NCBI GenBank assembly: GCA_039812375.1
Contig: JBDIAO010000004.1
Location: 1-64,000 of the forward strand
DNA: 64,000 nt
Direction: 5' to 3'
Origin: JAGOME01 sp039812375
GTDB lineage: Bacteria > Actinomycetota > Actinomycetes > Actinomycetales > Dermatophilaceae
A program made the translations under genes and the position numbers. This document shows, in pieces, positions 7,864 through 15,884 of this stretch (its first letter is position 1; each line of letters opens with the position of its first letter). The notes below the pieces were generated by a model, which saw nothing but the letters and a program-made list of their open reading frames with translations, ran no database searches and was not told the origin of the DNA.

Positions 7864-9278
7864 GCGGGCGGCTCGTCCTCGCCCCGCAGCAGTTTCTCCA
7901 GCTCAGCGTCGAGGGCGTCGGGAGTGCTCTCACTGGCGCGGGCGACATAGCCGAGCGGGTCGTCGAGGTCGTCCGCCCCGGGGGCGAGGTCGGGGTGGCG
8001 CCAGGCGGCATCGCGGGCTGCGGCCCCGCCGTCGGCCTGCAACGCAGCGAAAAGATTGGTCGCGTCGCGCAGCCGTCGTGGGCGAAGCTCAAGGCCGACC
8101 AGAGCTGCGAACGTCTTCTCCGCCGGGCCCCCGGTGGCGCGTCGGCGTCGTACGGCCTCGGCGAGAGCGTCGACCTGCGGTAGGTGCGGGCGTGCCGCCG
8201 CGGTCGCGACGACGTCGACCCACCCCTCGACGAGGGCCAGGGAGGCCTCGAGGCGACGCAGCGCGGCTGCCTGCTCGGGTGAGTTCGGGGGGGTGAAGGC
8301 GGTGCCGCCTAGCGCCTCCTGGAGGGCAGTCGGGTCGGACAGGTCGGACAGGTCCATGCTGCCCAGGCTGGCCTCGATGGCGTCGGTGTCGATCCGTATG
8401 CCGCGGGCGTAGTCACGCACACCCGCCAGTAGCTGGCTGGCGAGCCAGGGCACGTCGGCGAACAGCCGCACCCGAGCCAACTCCCGAACGGCAAGGAAGA
8501 GGCGAACCTGCGCCTCGTCGATGCCCAGGTCGGCAGCGAAGGTTCGTACTGCACCGGGGAGCAGGACGACCTCACCGGCTGGGGTGAGTGGCAGACCCAC
8601 CTCGGTGCCACTGAGCAGTTCCCCGGCGAGCACCCCGATACCGCGGCCGACCTGGACAGAGAACACCGATCCCTGGAGGCGGCGCAGCATCCCGGACATC
8701 TGCGAGAGCAGCTGCTCAGGGTTGACCCCGGGCGGGAGCAACCCCTCGGGCAGCTCGTGACCGGAGAGTCGTCCGAGCTGGCGTCCCATGGCCGCTTCGA
8801 CGGCATGGGCCACCCCCTCGGCGACCGGAGCCGCGAGGTCCAACCACCGCGGCAGCGTCCCCTCGATCCACTCCGACCCACTCCACGCCAGCCCGCGCAC
8901 GGCCGGCGCGGACAAGGTGGTGACGTCGTCGAGCCAGAGCCCGGCGACACTGACAGCGTCGGCCACCGCCCGGATGTCCTTCGCGCCGATGCTGGGATCG
9001 CCGTGCTCAGTCACCGTGCTTCGAGCGGTGTCCCGCACCGCCTCGGCGGCGAGTGTGCCGTCGGTCTCTGCGGCGGCGAAGAGCTGCTGGACCTGTGCGA
9101 GCATGCCGTGCAGCATCCCGGGGTCCAGTCCCGACAGCCCCGCTCCCTGGAGCAGGCTGGCCAGCTCGGGGGGTACCTCGGCGCCGCCGGTCAACGCGCG
9201 GAGCAACTCGAGCAACTCCGGGGGCAGGCCGGGATCTTCCGGTGACCCCGAGCTGTCGGGCGTGTGATCGGATGGCAT
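7860..9278 (-). CDS. Zincin-like protein of the F420-associated family (DUF2342/TIGR03624), without a HExxH
   Basis: A 472-aa protein of the actinobacterial zinc-dependent metalloprotease-like family once called coenzyme F420 biosynthesis associated. Recognisable by FSVQVGRGIGVLAGELL, PLTPAGEVVLLP, RLFADVPWL and the long helical C terminus. Where related proteins carry an HExxH-like helix before RLF, this one reads RELARV, with no histidines, so catalysis is doubtful. ATG with GAGGAG 6 nt upstream. Divergent from moaE. In actinobacteria it commonly neighbours the YlbL-PPA1309-UPF0182 cluster, as here. Confidence 0.85.
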   Translation of the reverse strand: MPSDHTPDSSGSPEDPGLPPELLELLRALTGGAEVPPELASLLQGAGLSGLDPGMLHGMLAQVQQLFAAAETDGTLAAEAVRDTARSTVTEHGDPSIGAKDIRAVADAVSVAGLWLDDVTTLSAPAVRGLAWSGSEWIEGTLPRWLDLAAPVAEGVAHAVEAAMGRQLGRLSGHELPEGLLPPGVNPEQLLSQMSGMLRRLQGSVFSVQVGRGIGVLAGELLSGTEVGLPLTPAGEVVLLPGAVRTFAADLGIDEAQVRLFLAVRELARVRLFADVPWLASQLLAGVRDYARGIRIDTDAIEASLGSMDLSDLSDPTALQEALGGTAFTPPNSPEQAAALRRLEASLALVEGWVDVVATAAARPHLPQVDALAEAVRRRRATGGPAEKTFAALVGLELRPRRLRDATNLFAALQADGGAAARDAAWRHPDLAPGADDLDDPLGYVARASESTPDALDAELEKLLRGEDEPPA

Positions 9279-9391
9279 GAGCTGCTCCTCGGGCTGATGT
9301 AATGGAGTCCTGAACTAGCCAACCACGATCACGAGCGCGCCGTTCCCGCCGCAGGACTCCAGCCGTGATCCGGTCAATCGTGAGGAGTCCC

Positions 9392-9823
9392 ATGGAACCC
9401 GAGCCTGCCGTCGTCCTCACCGACGTGCGGGACGTCCCGCTGTCGATCGACGAGCTCGTCGGCGCCGTGCTCCATCCCACCTGCGGGGCGGTGTGCGTCT
9501 TTCTTGGCGTCGTCCGCGACCACGACCGGGGGCAGCCGGTGACCGCACTCGACTACGAGGCCCATCCGAGCGCTCGGGAGCGCCTGAGCGAAGTGGCGGC
9601 GGGGGTCGTGTCGCGTACTCCGGGGGTCCGGGTGGCGGCCGTCCACCGGTCCGGCCCACTGGCCATCGGAGAGGTCGCTGTCGTCGTCGCGGCCGCAGCC
9701 GCACACCGCGAGGACGCCTTCCGGGCGGCGCGCGACCTGATCGACACCCTCAAGGCCGAAGTGCCGATCTGGAAGCACCAGTCGTTCACCCACGGCGGCA
9801 CCGAGTGGGTCGGCCTGCCGTGA
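9392..9823 (+). CDS. moaE: Molybdopterin synthase catalytic subunit MoaE
   Basis: A 143-aa protein. MoaE transfers sulfur from MoaD thiocarboxylate to precursor Z (cPMP) to form molybdopterin. Motifs: FLGVVRDHDRG, LDYEAHPSA, HRSGPLAIGE and the catalytic VPIWKHQ near the C terminus. The start ATG has GAGGAG 5 nt upstream, preferred over a GTG at 9365. No other moa gene is in the window, so it is an orphan here. Its TGA overlaps the GTG of the protease gene (GTGA). Confidence 0.9.
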   Translation: MEPEPAVVLTDVRDVPLSIDELVGAVLHPTCGAVCVFLGVVRDHDRGQPVTALDYEAHPSARERLSEVAAGVVSRTPGVRVAAVHRSGPLAIGEVAVVVAAAAAHREDAFRAARDLIDTLKAEVPIWKHQSFTHGGTEWVGLP

Positions 9824-10974
9824 CCGCCACGGGACCAGCGGAACCGGGGCCCAAGGGCTTGGGGATGGGCGAAGGCCCGGAGCCGGCTGAGGATCCGGAG
9901 CTGACCGAGGACGGCCCGGACGACTCGAAGGCCGTTGGGCGGCGCTACATCGTGCTCGTCGGCGCCACCTTCCTCGTCCTTGTGCTCGCTTCCGTCCTGG
10001 CACTGGTTCCGCTGCCCTACGTCATCATGTCCCCGGGCCCGATCACCGACACCCTGGGCTCCATCGACGGCAAGAAGATCATCGACGTCGGCTCGACCCC
10101 GACACACCCCACCTCGGGTCGGCTCTACTTCACGACCGTGCGGATCGCCGGCGGTCCCGGGGCGCGGGTCACGATCTATGACCTCGTCGGGGCCAAGCTC
10201 GACTCGCATGCCCAGGTCCTCGACGAGCAGGCCGTCTTCCCCTCGGGGGTGACCCAGAGCGAGGTCGAGGAGCAGAACACCGCCGAGATGACCGGCTCCC
10301 AGGACACTGCGGCTGCGGTGGCCCTGCGCGCTCTCGGCAAAGACGTCCGCACCGAGGTCTACGTCGACCAGGTGAGTCCGGGTGGACCCTCGGATGGCAC
10401 GCTCATGGCCGGGGACGTCATCGTCAGCATCGACGGGCAACCCGCCACCGATGGTGCGGTGGTGCGGGCTGCGGTGCTCGCCAAGCCGGTGGGGAGCGCG
10501 CTGTCTGTCCGCTACCGCCGTAACGGGAGCGAACGCACCGCAACGATCACGAGCCGCGACAGTGGAGGGCACCCCATCATCGGCATCCTCATGGGGGTGC
10601 GCCACGACCTGCCTATCCCCGTGCGGATCCACGCCGGTGCCGTCGGTGGACCGTCGGCCGGGATGATGTTCGCGCTGGGGATCTACGACGTCCTCTCCGA
10701 CGGCGATCTGACCGGCGGCAAGGCGATCGCCGGGACTGGCACGATCGATGACAGTGGTGCTGTCGGGCCGATCGGCGGGATTCGAGAGAAGCTGTATGGC
10801 GCCCAGGCCGGTGGCGTGCAGTGGTTCCTTGCCCCCGAGGCCAACTGCGCTGAGGTCGTCGGCCAGGTCCCACAGGGGATGCACGTGGTCAAAGTGGGCT
10901 CGTTCGAGCAGGCCAAGGAGGCTGTGGAGTCGATCGCGCACGGATCGGGTGCCTCGCTGCCCAGCTGCTCCTAG
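9820..10974 (+). CDS. YlbL-type PDZ/Lon-like serine protease (S16 family)
   Basis: A 384-aa protein: disordered acidic N terminus, one transmembrane helix (about 42-64), PDZ domain (about 185-250) and a C-terminal Lon proteolytic domain. The catalytic Ser is in GGPSAGMMFAL (near 278) and the Lys in GIREKLYGA (near 324). It is predicted to be membrane-anchored with the protease outside. GTG start inside a GTGA overlap with moaE. The gene ends in a CTAG shared with the stop of the convergent PPA1309 gene. It normally neighbours UPF0182 in actinobacteria. Confidence 0.9.
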   Translation: MTATGPAEPGPKGLGMGEGPEPAEDPELTEDGPDDSKAVGRRYIVLVGATFLVLVLASVLALVPLPYVIMSPGPITDTLGSIDGKKIIDVGSTPTHPTSGRLYFTTVRIAGGPGARVTIYDLVGAKLDSHAQVLDEQAVFPSGVTQSEVEEQNTAEMTGSQDTAAAVALRALGKDVRTEVYVDQVSPGGPSDGTLMAGDVIVSIDGQPATDGAVVRAAVLAKPVGSALSVRYRRNGSERTATITSRDSGGHPIIGILMGVRHDLPIPVRIHAGAVGGPSAGMMFALGIYDVLSDGDLTGGKAIAGTGTIDDSGAVGPIGGIREKLYGAQAGGVQWFLAPEANCAEVVGQVPQGMHVVKVGSFEQAKEAVESIAHGSGASLPSCS

Positions 10975-11528
10975 AGGTCAGCGAAGGTGGCGCGTAGCGC
11001 CTCGACCAGTCCAGGTGCGATGTCGCGGCCTTGCGCGACGCGGTCGTCGCTGTCATGTCGGCGCTGGCGGAGCAGGCAGCTCGAGGCGCCATCCCGGGTC
11101 ACCGCGACGAGCAGGCGGACGTCTGCCCGGTCCGGGTGGGCGGCCAGGGCCGCGAGGGCTGCGTCCGGGTTCTCGGGAAGGTTCTGCTCGGCCTCCGGGG
11201 GGACCACGAGCCGCTCGATGGCAAGTGCACACCCGATCACCGCATCGGGCCAGGCGATGCGCCGCAGCAGGTCCTCGACGCCCTGGTGGTCGGGCAGATC
11301 CTCCTGCTCGACCGCGGAGAGAGCCTGCGGGCCCAGGTCCGCCGGCGACAGGGCGGTGATCGCGCCGGGTTCGGCGGCGAGCAGGTCTGCGGTGGGCACG
11401 AGGGCGAAAAGTCGGGCCGGCTGGTCCCATCCCGCAGCGGCGACGAAACGCTCGGTGTCCAGGGCGACGAGGTCGAGTGGGTCGGTCACGGGGCGAAGGG
11501 TTGGGCTCACCAGCTCATCGTGCCCCAT
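10971..11528 (-). CDS. PPA1309 family protein
   Basis: About 185 aa. A conserved actinobacterial family of unknown function, recognised by DLVALDTERFVAAAGWDQPARLFALVPT, the ALSAVEQEDLP block, IAWPDAVIGCALAIERLVVPP and DVRLLVAVTRDGASSCLLRQR. It lies between the YlbL-type protease and UPF0182, its standard neighbourhood. The start is uncertain: the ATG at 11528 lies in three 18-bp tandem repeats that offer several starts, and a GTG at 11489 would give the more usual VTDPLDL N terminus (172 aa). Confidence 0.8.
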   Translation of the reverse strand: MGHDELVSPTLRPVTDPLDLVALDTERFVAAAGWDQPARLFALVPTADLLAAEPGAITALSPADLGPQALSAVEQEDLPDHQGVEDLLRRIAWPDAVIGCALAIERLVVPPEAEQNLPENPDAALAALAAHPDRADVRLLVAVTRDGASSCLLRQRRHDSDDRVAQGRDIAPGLVEALRATFADL

Positions 11529-11567
11529 GCGCTCATGCTGCCCTATGTGCTCATCGTGCCCCATGCG
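11514..11567. repeat. Three 18-bp tandem repeats over the PPA1309 start
   Basis: Units at 11514-11531, 11532-11549 and 11550-11567; the outer two are identical and the middle differs at a few bases. Read on the minus strand they encode MGHDEL, IGQHER and MGHDEH, so the duplication adds in-frame start codons. Confidence 0.9.
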
Positions 11568-11602
11568 GCAGGCCACAGTTCGGCCGGAGCGCTCGGCTCG
11601 GT

Positions 11603-11608
11603 TAGGTT
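11603..11608 (+). promoter_or_regulatory. -10 box upstream of UPF0182 gene
   Basis: TAGGTT, with TTCGGC about 18 bp upstream, about 58 bp before the GTG at 11667. The UPF0182 gene has a real ribosome-binding site (AAGGA), so this would give a leadered transcript. Confidence 0.35.
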
Positions 11609-11666
11609 GGGGGCACGCCGCGACCGACTCCGGCCGCGACCCACTGACGAAGGAACGGGAACAGCG

Positions 11667-14600
11667 GTGAGTCACCCCGACTGGTTCGACGAGGAGCCCA
11701 CCGAAGGGAACCGTCCGCGCCCGGACGCACCGGCCCAGCCCGCCGGGCAACGCAGCGCAATCGGCCCGACCCTCGTGGTCATCGTCCTGCTCATCATCTT
11801 GGGCTCTGCGTCTGCCAGTTGGGTCACCGACCTGTGGTGGTACGACTCGGTCGGTTTCCGCGGAGTCTTTCTCACCGAGTGGGGCACCAAGGCGCTGCTC
11901 TTCGTTCTCGGCTTCCTCATCGTCGGGGGTGTCCTCGCGGCCAACGTCGTCGTGGCGTACCGGACTCGGCCGTTCGTCATCCCGACGACCCCGGGCCAGC
12001 AGGCGCTCGAGCAGTATCGCCAGCTGCTTCACCCGTTGCGCCGGGTTGCTCTGATCGCCGTGCCCTCGGTCATGGGAGTCCTCGCCGGGATGGGCACCGC
12101 CGGGGCGTGGCAGACCTACCTGCTCTGGCGCAACGCCGTGCCGTTCGGCACCAAGGACCCCCAGTTCGGTCTCGATGTCGGGTTCTTCGTCTTCACGATG
12201 CCGTGGCTGACCTTCCTGCTCAACTTCGCCATGCTCCTGCTGGTCCTCTCGCTGGCTGCGGCGATCTTCGTGCACTACCTCTACGGGGGTCTCCAGCTGC
12301 CCGGTCGGGGCCCGTCGACCCGCGCCGCATACGCCCACATCGGCATCCTCGGTGCGCTGCTCGCGATCGTGCGTGGCGGCTCCTATTGGCTCGACCGCTA
12401 CGCGCTGTCGTGGACTGACGGCTCGCTCATCACCGGGTTCACCTATACCGGAGCCAACGCGGTGCTGCCCACCCGGGCCATCCTCGCGGTCTCCGCGGTG
12501 ATGATCGCCGGCCTGTTCCTCGCCTCCATCTGGACGCTCAGCTGGCGGCTGCCGATCATCGGGGCGGCCCTGCTCATCATCACCGCAGTGCTCATGGGAG
12601 GTATCTATCCCGCCCTCGTGCAGTCCCTGAAGGTCAAGCCCTCCGAGCAGTCCCTGGAGGCCCCCTTCATCGCTCGCAACATCGCGGCCACCCGGGATGC
12701 CTACGGGCTCTCCGACATCGAGACCACGGCATACCCGGCGACAACCGACACCGCCCCGGGACAGCTGCGCCACGACGCCGAGACGATCCCCGGCATCCGG
12801 CTCATCGACCCCAACGTGGTCACCCCGACCTTCCGCCAGCTCGAAGGCCTGCGGCAGTACTATGCCTTCCCCGACATCCTCGACGTCGACCGCTACGACA
12901 TCGACGGGACGACCAGTGACTCCGTGGTCGCGGTGCGGGAGATGAACCTCGAAGGGGTGCCGTCAGGCCAGCGCAACTGGGTCAACGACCACACCGTCTA
13001 CACCCACGGGTTCGGGTTTGTCGCCGCCTACGGCAACCAGCACACCCGCGAGGGCGACCCGGTCTTCTTCACTGGGGGGTTCACTGACTCCGGCAAGCTC
13101 CCGGCATACGAACCGCGGGTCTATTTCGGGGAGTTCTCCCCCGAGTACTCCATCGTCGGTGCCCCGACCGGCAAGACCCCCAGGGAGTTCGACTTCCCCG
13201 ACGACAAGGGCGCCGGCGGCCAGGTGAACAACACCTACACCGGCAACGGGGGCGTTCCTATCGCGTCGTTCCTGCGCAAGTCCGCGTATGCCGTCAAATA
13301 CCGCGAGCCGAAGTTCCTCCTCTCCGACCAGGTCACGTCGGAGTCGCGGATCCTGGACCACCGCACCCCGAAGGAGCGCGTCGAGAGGGTCGCGCCGTGG
13401 CTCACCCTCGACGGCAACATCTATCCGGCTGTCGTCGACGGGCGCATCCAATGGGTCGTCGACGGCTACACCATGTCCGCGCACTACCCGAACTCCCAGC
13501 TGATCGACCTGGCCAACGCGACATCGGACTCGGTCACCGAGACGTCGCGGTCGGTCTCGATCACTGCCGGGCAGATCAACTACCTGCGAAACTCGGTGAA
13601 GGCGACCGTCGACGCCTACGACGGCACGGTCCGGCTCTATGGCTGGGACACCCAGGACCCGATGCTCAAAGCGTGGTCGAAAGCCTTCCCGGGCAGTGTC
13701 CGGCCTCTCTCGGAGATCTCCGCGCAGCTGATGGCCCACCTGCGCTACCCACAGGACATGCTCAAGGTGCAACGCCAACAGCTACGCAAGTACCACGTGA
13801 CCGATCCGGCCTCGTTCTATAGCGGGCAGGACTTCTGGCGGGTGCCCAAGGACCCCACGCACGCCACTCAGGACCAGCCGACCTACTACCAGTCCCTGGC
13901 GATGCCAGATCAGGATCGGCCGGCCTTCTCGCTGACGACGACCTTCATCCCCGAGGGTACTGGCCGCGAGATCCTGCGGGCGTTCCTCGCGGTCGACGCC
14001 GACGCCGGGTCCCAGAAGGGCGCCCCGTCGCCGAACTACGGCAAAATCCGGCTCCTCGAGCTCCCGCGGACCTCCGCGGTCGACGGGCCGGGACAGGTGC
14101 AGAACCAGATCAAGATCTCCACCGAGCGCTCGCAGAGCCCGACGGAACCGCTCAACCTCGCCCAGTTCATCACCCAGAGCAGCCAGTCTGGCAAGGAGCT
14201 CACCTTCGGCAACCTGCTCACGCTACCCGTCGGTGGCGGACTGCTCTATGTCCAGCCGCTGTATGTGCAGGCCTCGAAGGAGGGCGGCTCGTTCCCGCAG
14301 ATCAAGGCGACCGTGGCCGTGTTCGGCAAGAAGATCGCATGGGGCGAGACGCTCAACCAAGCACTCGACGGGCTCTTCGGCGGCGACTCCGGTGCACCAG
14401 CCAGCGACGTCGGGGCGGGCACATCCTCCGGCAGCACGACACCGGGCAGCACCCCGCCGACTGAGCAGGGCTCGCCCACCACGTCGGTGACGGCCGAGCT
14501 GGCCCAGGCGATCCTGGACATTCAGAAGGCCAACGAGGATGCCCAGGCTGCCTTGCGCGCCGGTGACTTCGCGGCATACGGCGAGGCGCAGAAACGGCTC

Positions 14601-14690
14601 GAGGCCGCGATCGCGCGGGCAGTCGCCGCCGGTGGACAACTCACGCCGCCCGCGAGCACGCCGACCCCGTCAGCCTCGCCCTCTCCCTGA
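11667..14690 (+). CDS. UPF0182 family integral membrane protein (COG1615)
   Basis: A 1007-aa protein with a GTG start, AAGGA about 10 nt upstream. The N-terminal third has about seven hydrophobic helices, beginning ALLFVLGFLIVGG-like. The large remainder carries conserved family blocks such as RDAYGL, PNVVTPTFRQLEG, FTYTGANAVLPTR, WVNDHTVYTHGFG and FTLTTTF-type strands, and is probably extracytoplasmic. The last 150 residues are a Ser/Thr/Gly/Pro linker plus an Ala-rich helix. Family function is unknown. The pairing with the YlbL-type protease and PPA1309 is strongly conserved in actinobacteria. Confidence 0.92.
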   Translation: MSHPDWFDEEPTEGNRPRPDAPAQPAGQRSAIGPTLVVIVLLIILGSASASWVTDLWWYDSVGFRGVFLTEWGTKALLFVLGFLIVGGVLAANVVVAYRTRPFVIPTTPGQQALEQYRQLLHPLRRVALIAVPSVMGVLAGMGTAGAWQTYLLWRNAVPFGTKDPQFGLDVGFFVFTMPWLTFLLNFAMLLLVLSLAAAIFVHYLYGGLQLPGRGPSTRAAYAHIGILGALLAIVRGGSYWLDRYALSWTDGSLITGFTYTGANAVLPTRAILAVSAVMIAGLFLASIWTLSWRLPIIGAALLIITAVLMGGIYPALVQSLKVKPSEQSLEAPFIARNIAATRDAYGLSDIETTAYPATTDTAPGQLRHDAETIPGIRLIDPNVVTPTFRQLEGLRQYYAFPDILDVDRYDIDGTTSDSVVAVREMNLEGVPSGQRNWVNDHTVYTHGFGFVAAYGNQHTREGDPVFFTGGFTDSGKLPAYEPRVYFGEFSPEYSIVGAPTGKTPREFDFPDDKGAGGQVNNTYTGNGGVPIASFLRKSAYAVKYREPKFLLSDQVTSESRILDHRTPKERVERVAPWLTLDGNIYPAVVDGRIQWVVDGYTMSAHYPNSQLIDLANATSDSVTETSRSVSITAGQINYLRNSVKATVDAYDGTVRLYGWDTQDPMLKAWSKAFPGSVRPLSEISAQLMAHLRYPQDMLKVQRQQLRKYHVTDPASFYSGQDFWRVPKDPTHATQDQPTYYQSLAMPDQDRPAFSLTTTFIPEGTGREILRAFLAVDADAGSQKGAPSPNYGKIRLLELPRTSAVDGPGQVQNQIKISTERSQSPTEPLNLAQFITQSSQSGKELTFGNLLTLPVGGGLLYVQPLYVQASKEGGSFPQIKATVAVFGKKIAWGETLNQALDGLFGGDSGAPASDVGAGTSSGSTTPGSTPPTEQGSPTTSVTAELAQAILDIQKANEDAQAALRAGDFAAYGEAQKRLEAAIARAVAAGGQLTPPASTPTPSASPSP

Positions 14691-14744
14691 TTTCGGTCCG
14701 CGGGGAGTGCGGAACGCGGTCTGCGGTCACCGGTCGGTGCCGAT

Positions 14745-14773
14745 TTGGATGTGGCGGGTTCCTCCCGTAGCCT
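14745..14773 (+). promoter_or_regulatory. Promoter of tRNA-fMet
   Basis: -35 TTGGAT (14745-14750), a 17-bp spacer and -10 TAGCCT (14768-14773), with the mature tRNA starting 36 bp downstream. This is the clearest sigma-70-type promoter in the window. Confidence 0.65.
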
Positions 14774-14809
14774 CGTGGTGACCGAGCGGCCTGACGGCCA
14801 CTCACTCGA

Positions 14810-14883
14810 CGCGGGGTGGAGCAGCTCGGTAGCTCGCCGGGCTCATAACCCGGAGGTCGCAGGTTCAAATCCTGCCCCCGCTA
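14810..14883 (+). tRNA. Initiator tRNA-Met (CAU)
   Basis: A 74-nt cloverleaf beginning CGCGGGGTGGAGCAGC. Initiator features: mismatched 1-72 pair (C1-U72), three G-C pairs at the base of the anticodon stem (GGG/CCC) around CTCATAA, and TTCAAAT T-loop. The CCA end is not encoded (ACAA follows). It is bracketed by its own promoter and a strong terminator, so it is a single-gene transcript. Confidence 0.97.
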
Positions 14884-14888
14884 CAACG

Positions 14889-14927
14889 CTCAGGCTCGGT
14901 TCCCGCTGGGAACCGAGCCTGAGAGCT
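14889..14927 (+). terminator. Intrinsic terminator of tRNA-fMet
   Basis: A perfect 16-bp stem (14889-14904 with 14908-14923), 3-nt loop and a short T-containing tail. It starts 5 nt after the tRNA. Confidence 0.85.
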
Positions 14928-14954
14928 TTCTAGACTTGACTCGGTCATCACATA

Positions 14955-14995
14955 GTCATTACCTACTCCTTCAGCGTCATTACCTACTCCTTCAG
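14955..14995. repeat. Two 20-bp direct repeats (period 21)
   Basis: GTCATTACCTACTCCTTCAG occurs at 14955-14974 and 14976-14995, separated by one base. The AT content is unusual for this chromosome. Confidence 0.9.
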
Positions 14996-15002
14996 CAGCT
15001 GT

Positions 15003-15030
15003 GCTCGGCATCCCGTTAGGGGTGCCGAGC
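15003..15030. terminator. 12-bp hairpin in gene-poor region
   Basis: GCTCGGCATCCC (15003-15014) pairs with GGGGTGCCGAGC (15019-15030) over a GTTA loop, with one G-T pair. It is terminator-like, but no gene is clearly attached. Confidence 0.45.
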
Positions 15031-15236
15031 ATGGAGCGCCTCAGAACGCTTCGGAGAGGGGCGGCTTGCCCGGCGCACGTGTCTGGCATGACGACGACAC
15101 TGCTGTTGGGCGACACCTTGCTTGCGGAGGGGGCTCGGGGGTGACGACAGTGAGGCTGAGGAGGCCGCCTGGGGGGTCGTGATGGGTTGGCCTCTACGGT
15201 TGGCGTCAAGAGCGTGATGATGCGCTGAGGACGCGC

Positions 15237-15274
15237 GACGGCCCTCCCTAGCTTTGGCGAGCGGGAGGGCCGTC
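15237..15274. terminator. 12-bp perfect hairpin in gene-poor region
   Basis: GACGGCCCTCCC (15237-15248) pairs exactly with GGGAGGGCCGTC (15263-15274) over a 14-nt loop. It could terminate minus-strand transcription coming from the addiction-module-like frame. Confidence 0.45.
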
Positions 15275-15435
15275 ACTTGGTGCTTGGAGGGCACCCATGG
15301 TGATGGTAGGTACCGACCGCGCTGAGGTCGAACGGTCATTGGTCTCGGGGGAGCTTTCCTGTCCCTCGTTCCAGGGTGTGCTGGCCCCGCGGGGACATGC
15401 TCGCTCACGGTCCTCGCGAGGGCCGGGCGGGAGTG

Positions 15436-15666
15436 TCAGGCATCGTCCCCGCCGGGCGCGGTGTACCGGATGCCGGAGCACGCACGTGCTGCTGGCACGG
15501 GTGTGGCTGTGGCGGCGCGCAACTCGGGGTCACGTCGGGCGACAAACTCGTGTTGCTCGGGGGTGGGCACAGCACCGCCATCGAGGGTGCTCTCGATGTA
15601 GCCGACCAACTCGATGCGGTCGTCCGCCGAGAGAGCAGTCACCGAAGCCACAAGCTCTGTGCTCAC
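15436..15666 (-). pseudogene. Possible addiction-module (antitoxin) component, probably decayed
   Basis: A 76-codon frame from a GTG. The first 50 residues (VSTELVASVTALSADDRIEL and then VGYIESTLDGG, TPEQHEFVARRDPELRA) resemble the short helical addiction-module component family (TIGR02574-like: LSxxERxELVexLxxSL...LTxEQ..). After that the sequence turns into a Thr/Pro/Ala string with no family likeness, which suggests a frameshift or truncation. No toxin frame is recognised next to it. The ribosome-binding site is weak. Both identity and functionality are tentative. Confidence 0.35.
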
Positions 15667-15851
15667 CCTGACCCCAATGTAGGGAGTGAAGCACCCCAGG
15701 TGTGATGCCGCTCCTGCTTGAGCCGAGCAAGGAGGATCTGCAGCATCCGCTGGTACTGGTGAGGCCCTCGGGACAGAAGTGGATGTTGGGGGGCAAGGGA
15801 TATGGATCAGATACGCGAAACTGATGCGCAGGAGGCCCTCACAGGGCACAG

Positions 15852-15880
15852 TTGTCCCTGTCGGCCCCGCCCGATAGATA
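15852..15880 (+). promoter_or_regulatory. Promoter of the lytic transglycosylase gene
   Basis: -35 TTGTCC (15852-15857), 17-bp spacer, -10 TAGATA (15875-15880). The GTG at 15885 or the in-frame GTG at 15894 follows within 5-14 nt, so the mRNA is leaderless or nearly so. Confidence 0.5.
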
Positions 15881-15884
15881 GGGG

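Larger units (their letters stand above)
14928..15435. other. Gene-poor stretch of about 0.5 kb with repeats and hairpins
   Basis: No open frame here looks like a protein; all long frames are Arg/Pro-rich shadows. The stretch holds two 20-bp direct repeats (14955-14974, 14976-14995), a hairpin at 15003-15030 and a second hairpin at 15237-15274. It may be a decayed locus lying between tRNA-fMet and a possible addiction-module remnant. Confidence 0.6.

Noticed and set aside
12963..13778. 271-codon minus-strand open frame
   Set aside because: Lies opposite UPF0182; shadow frame.
15297..15705. Plus-strand frames in the gene-poor stretch
   Set aside because: No family resemblance, Arg/Cys-rich composition and no ribosome-binding site; a real gene is not supported.
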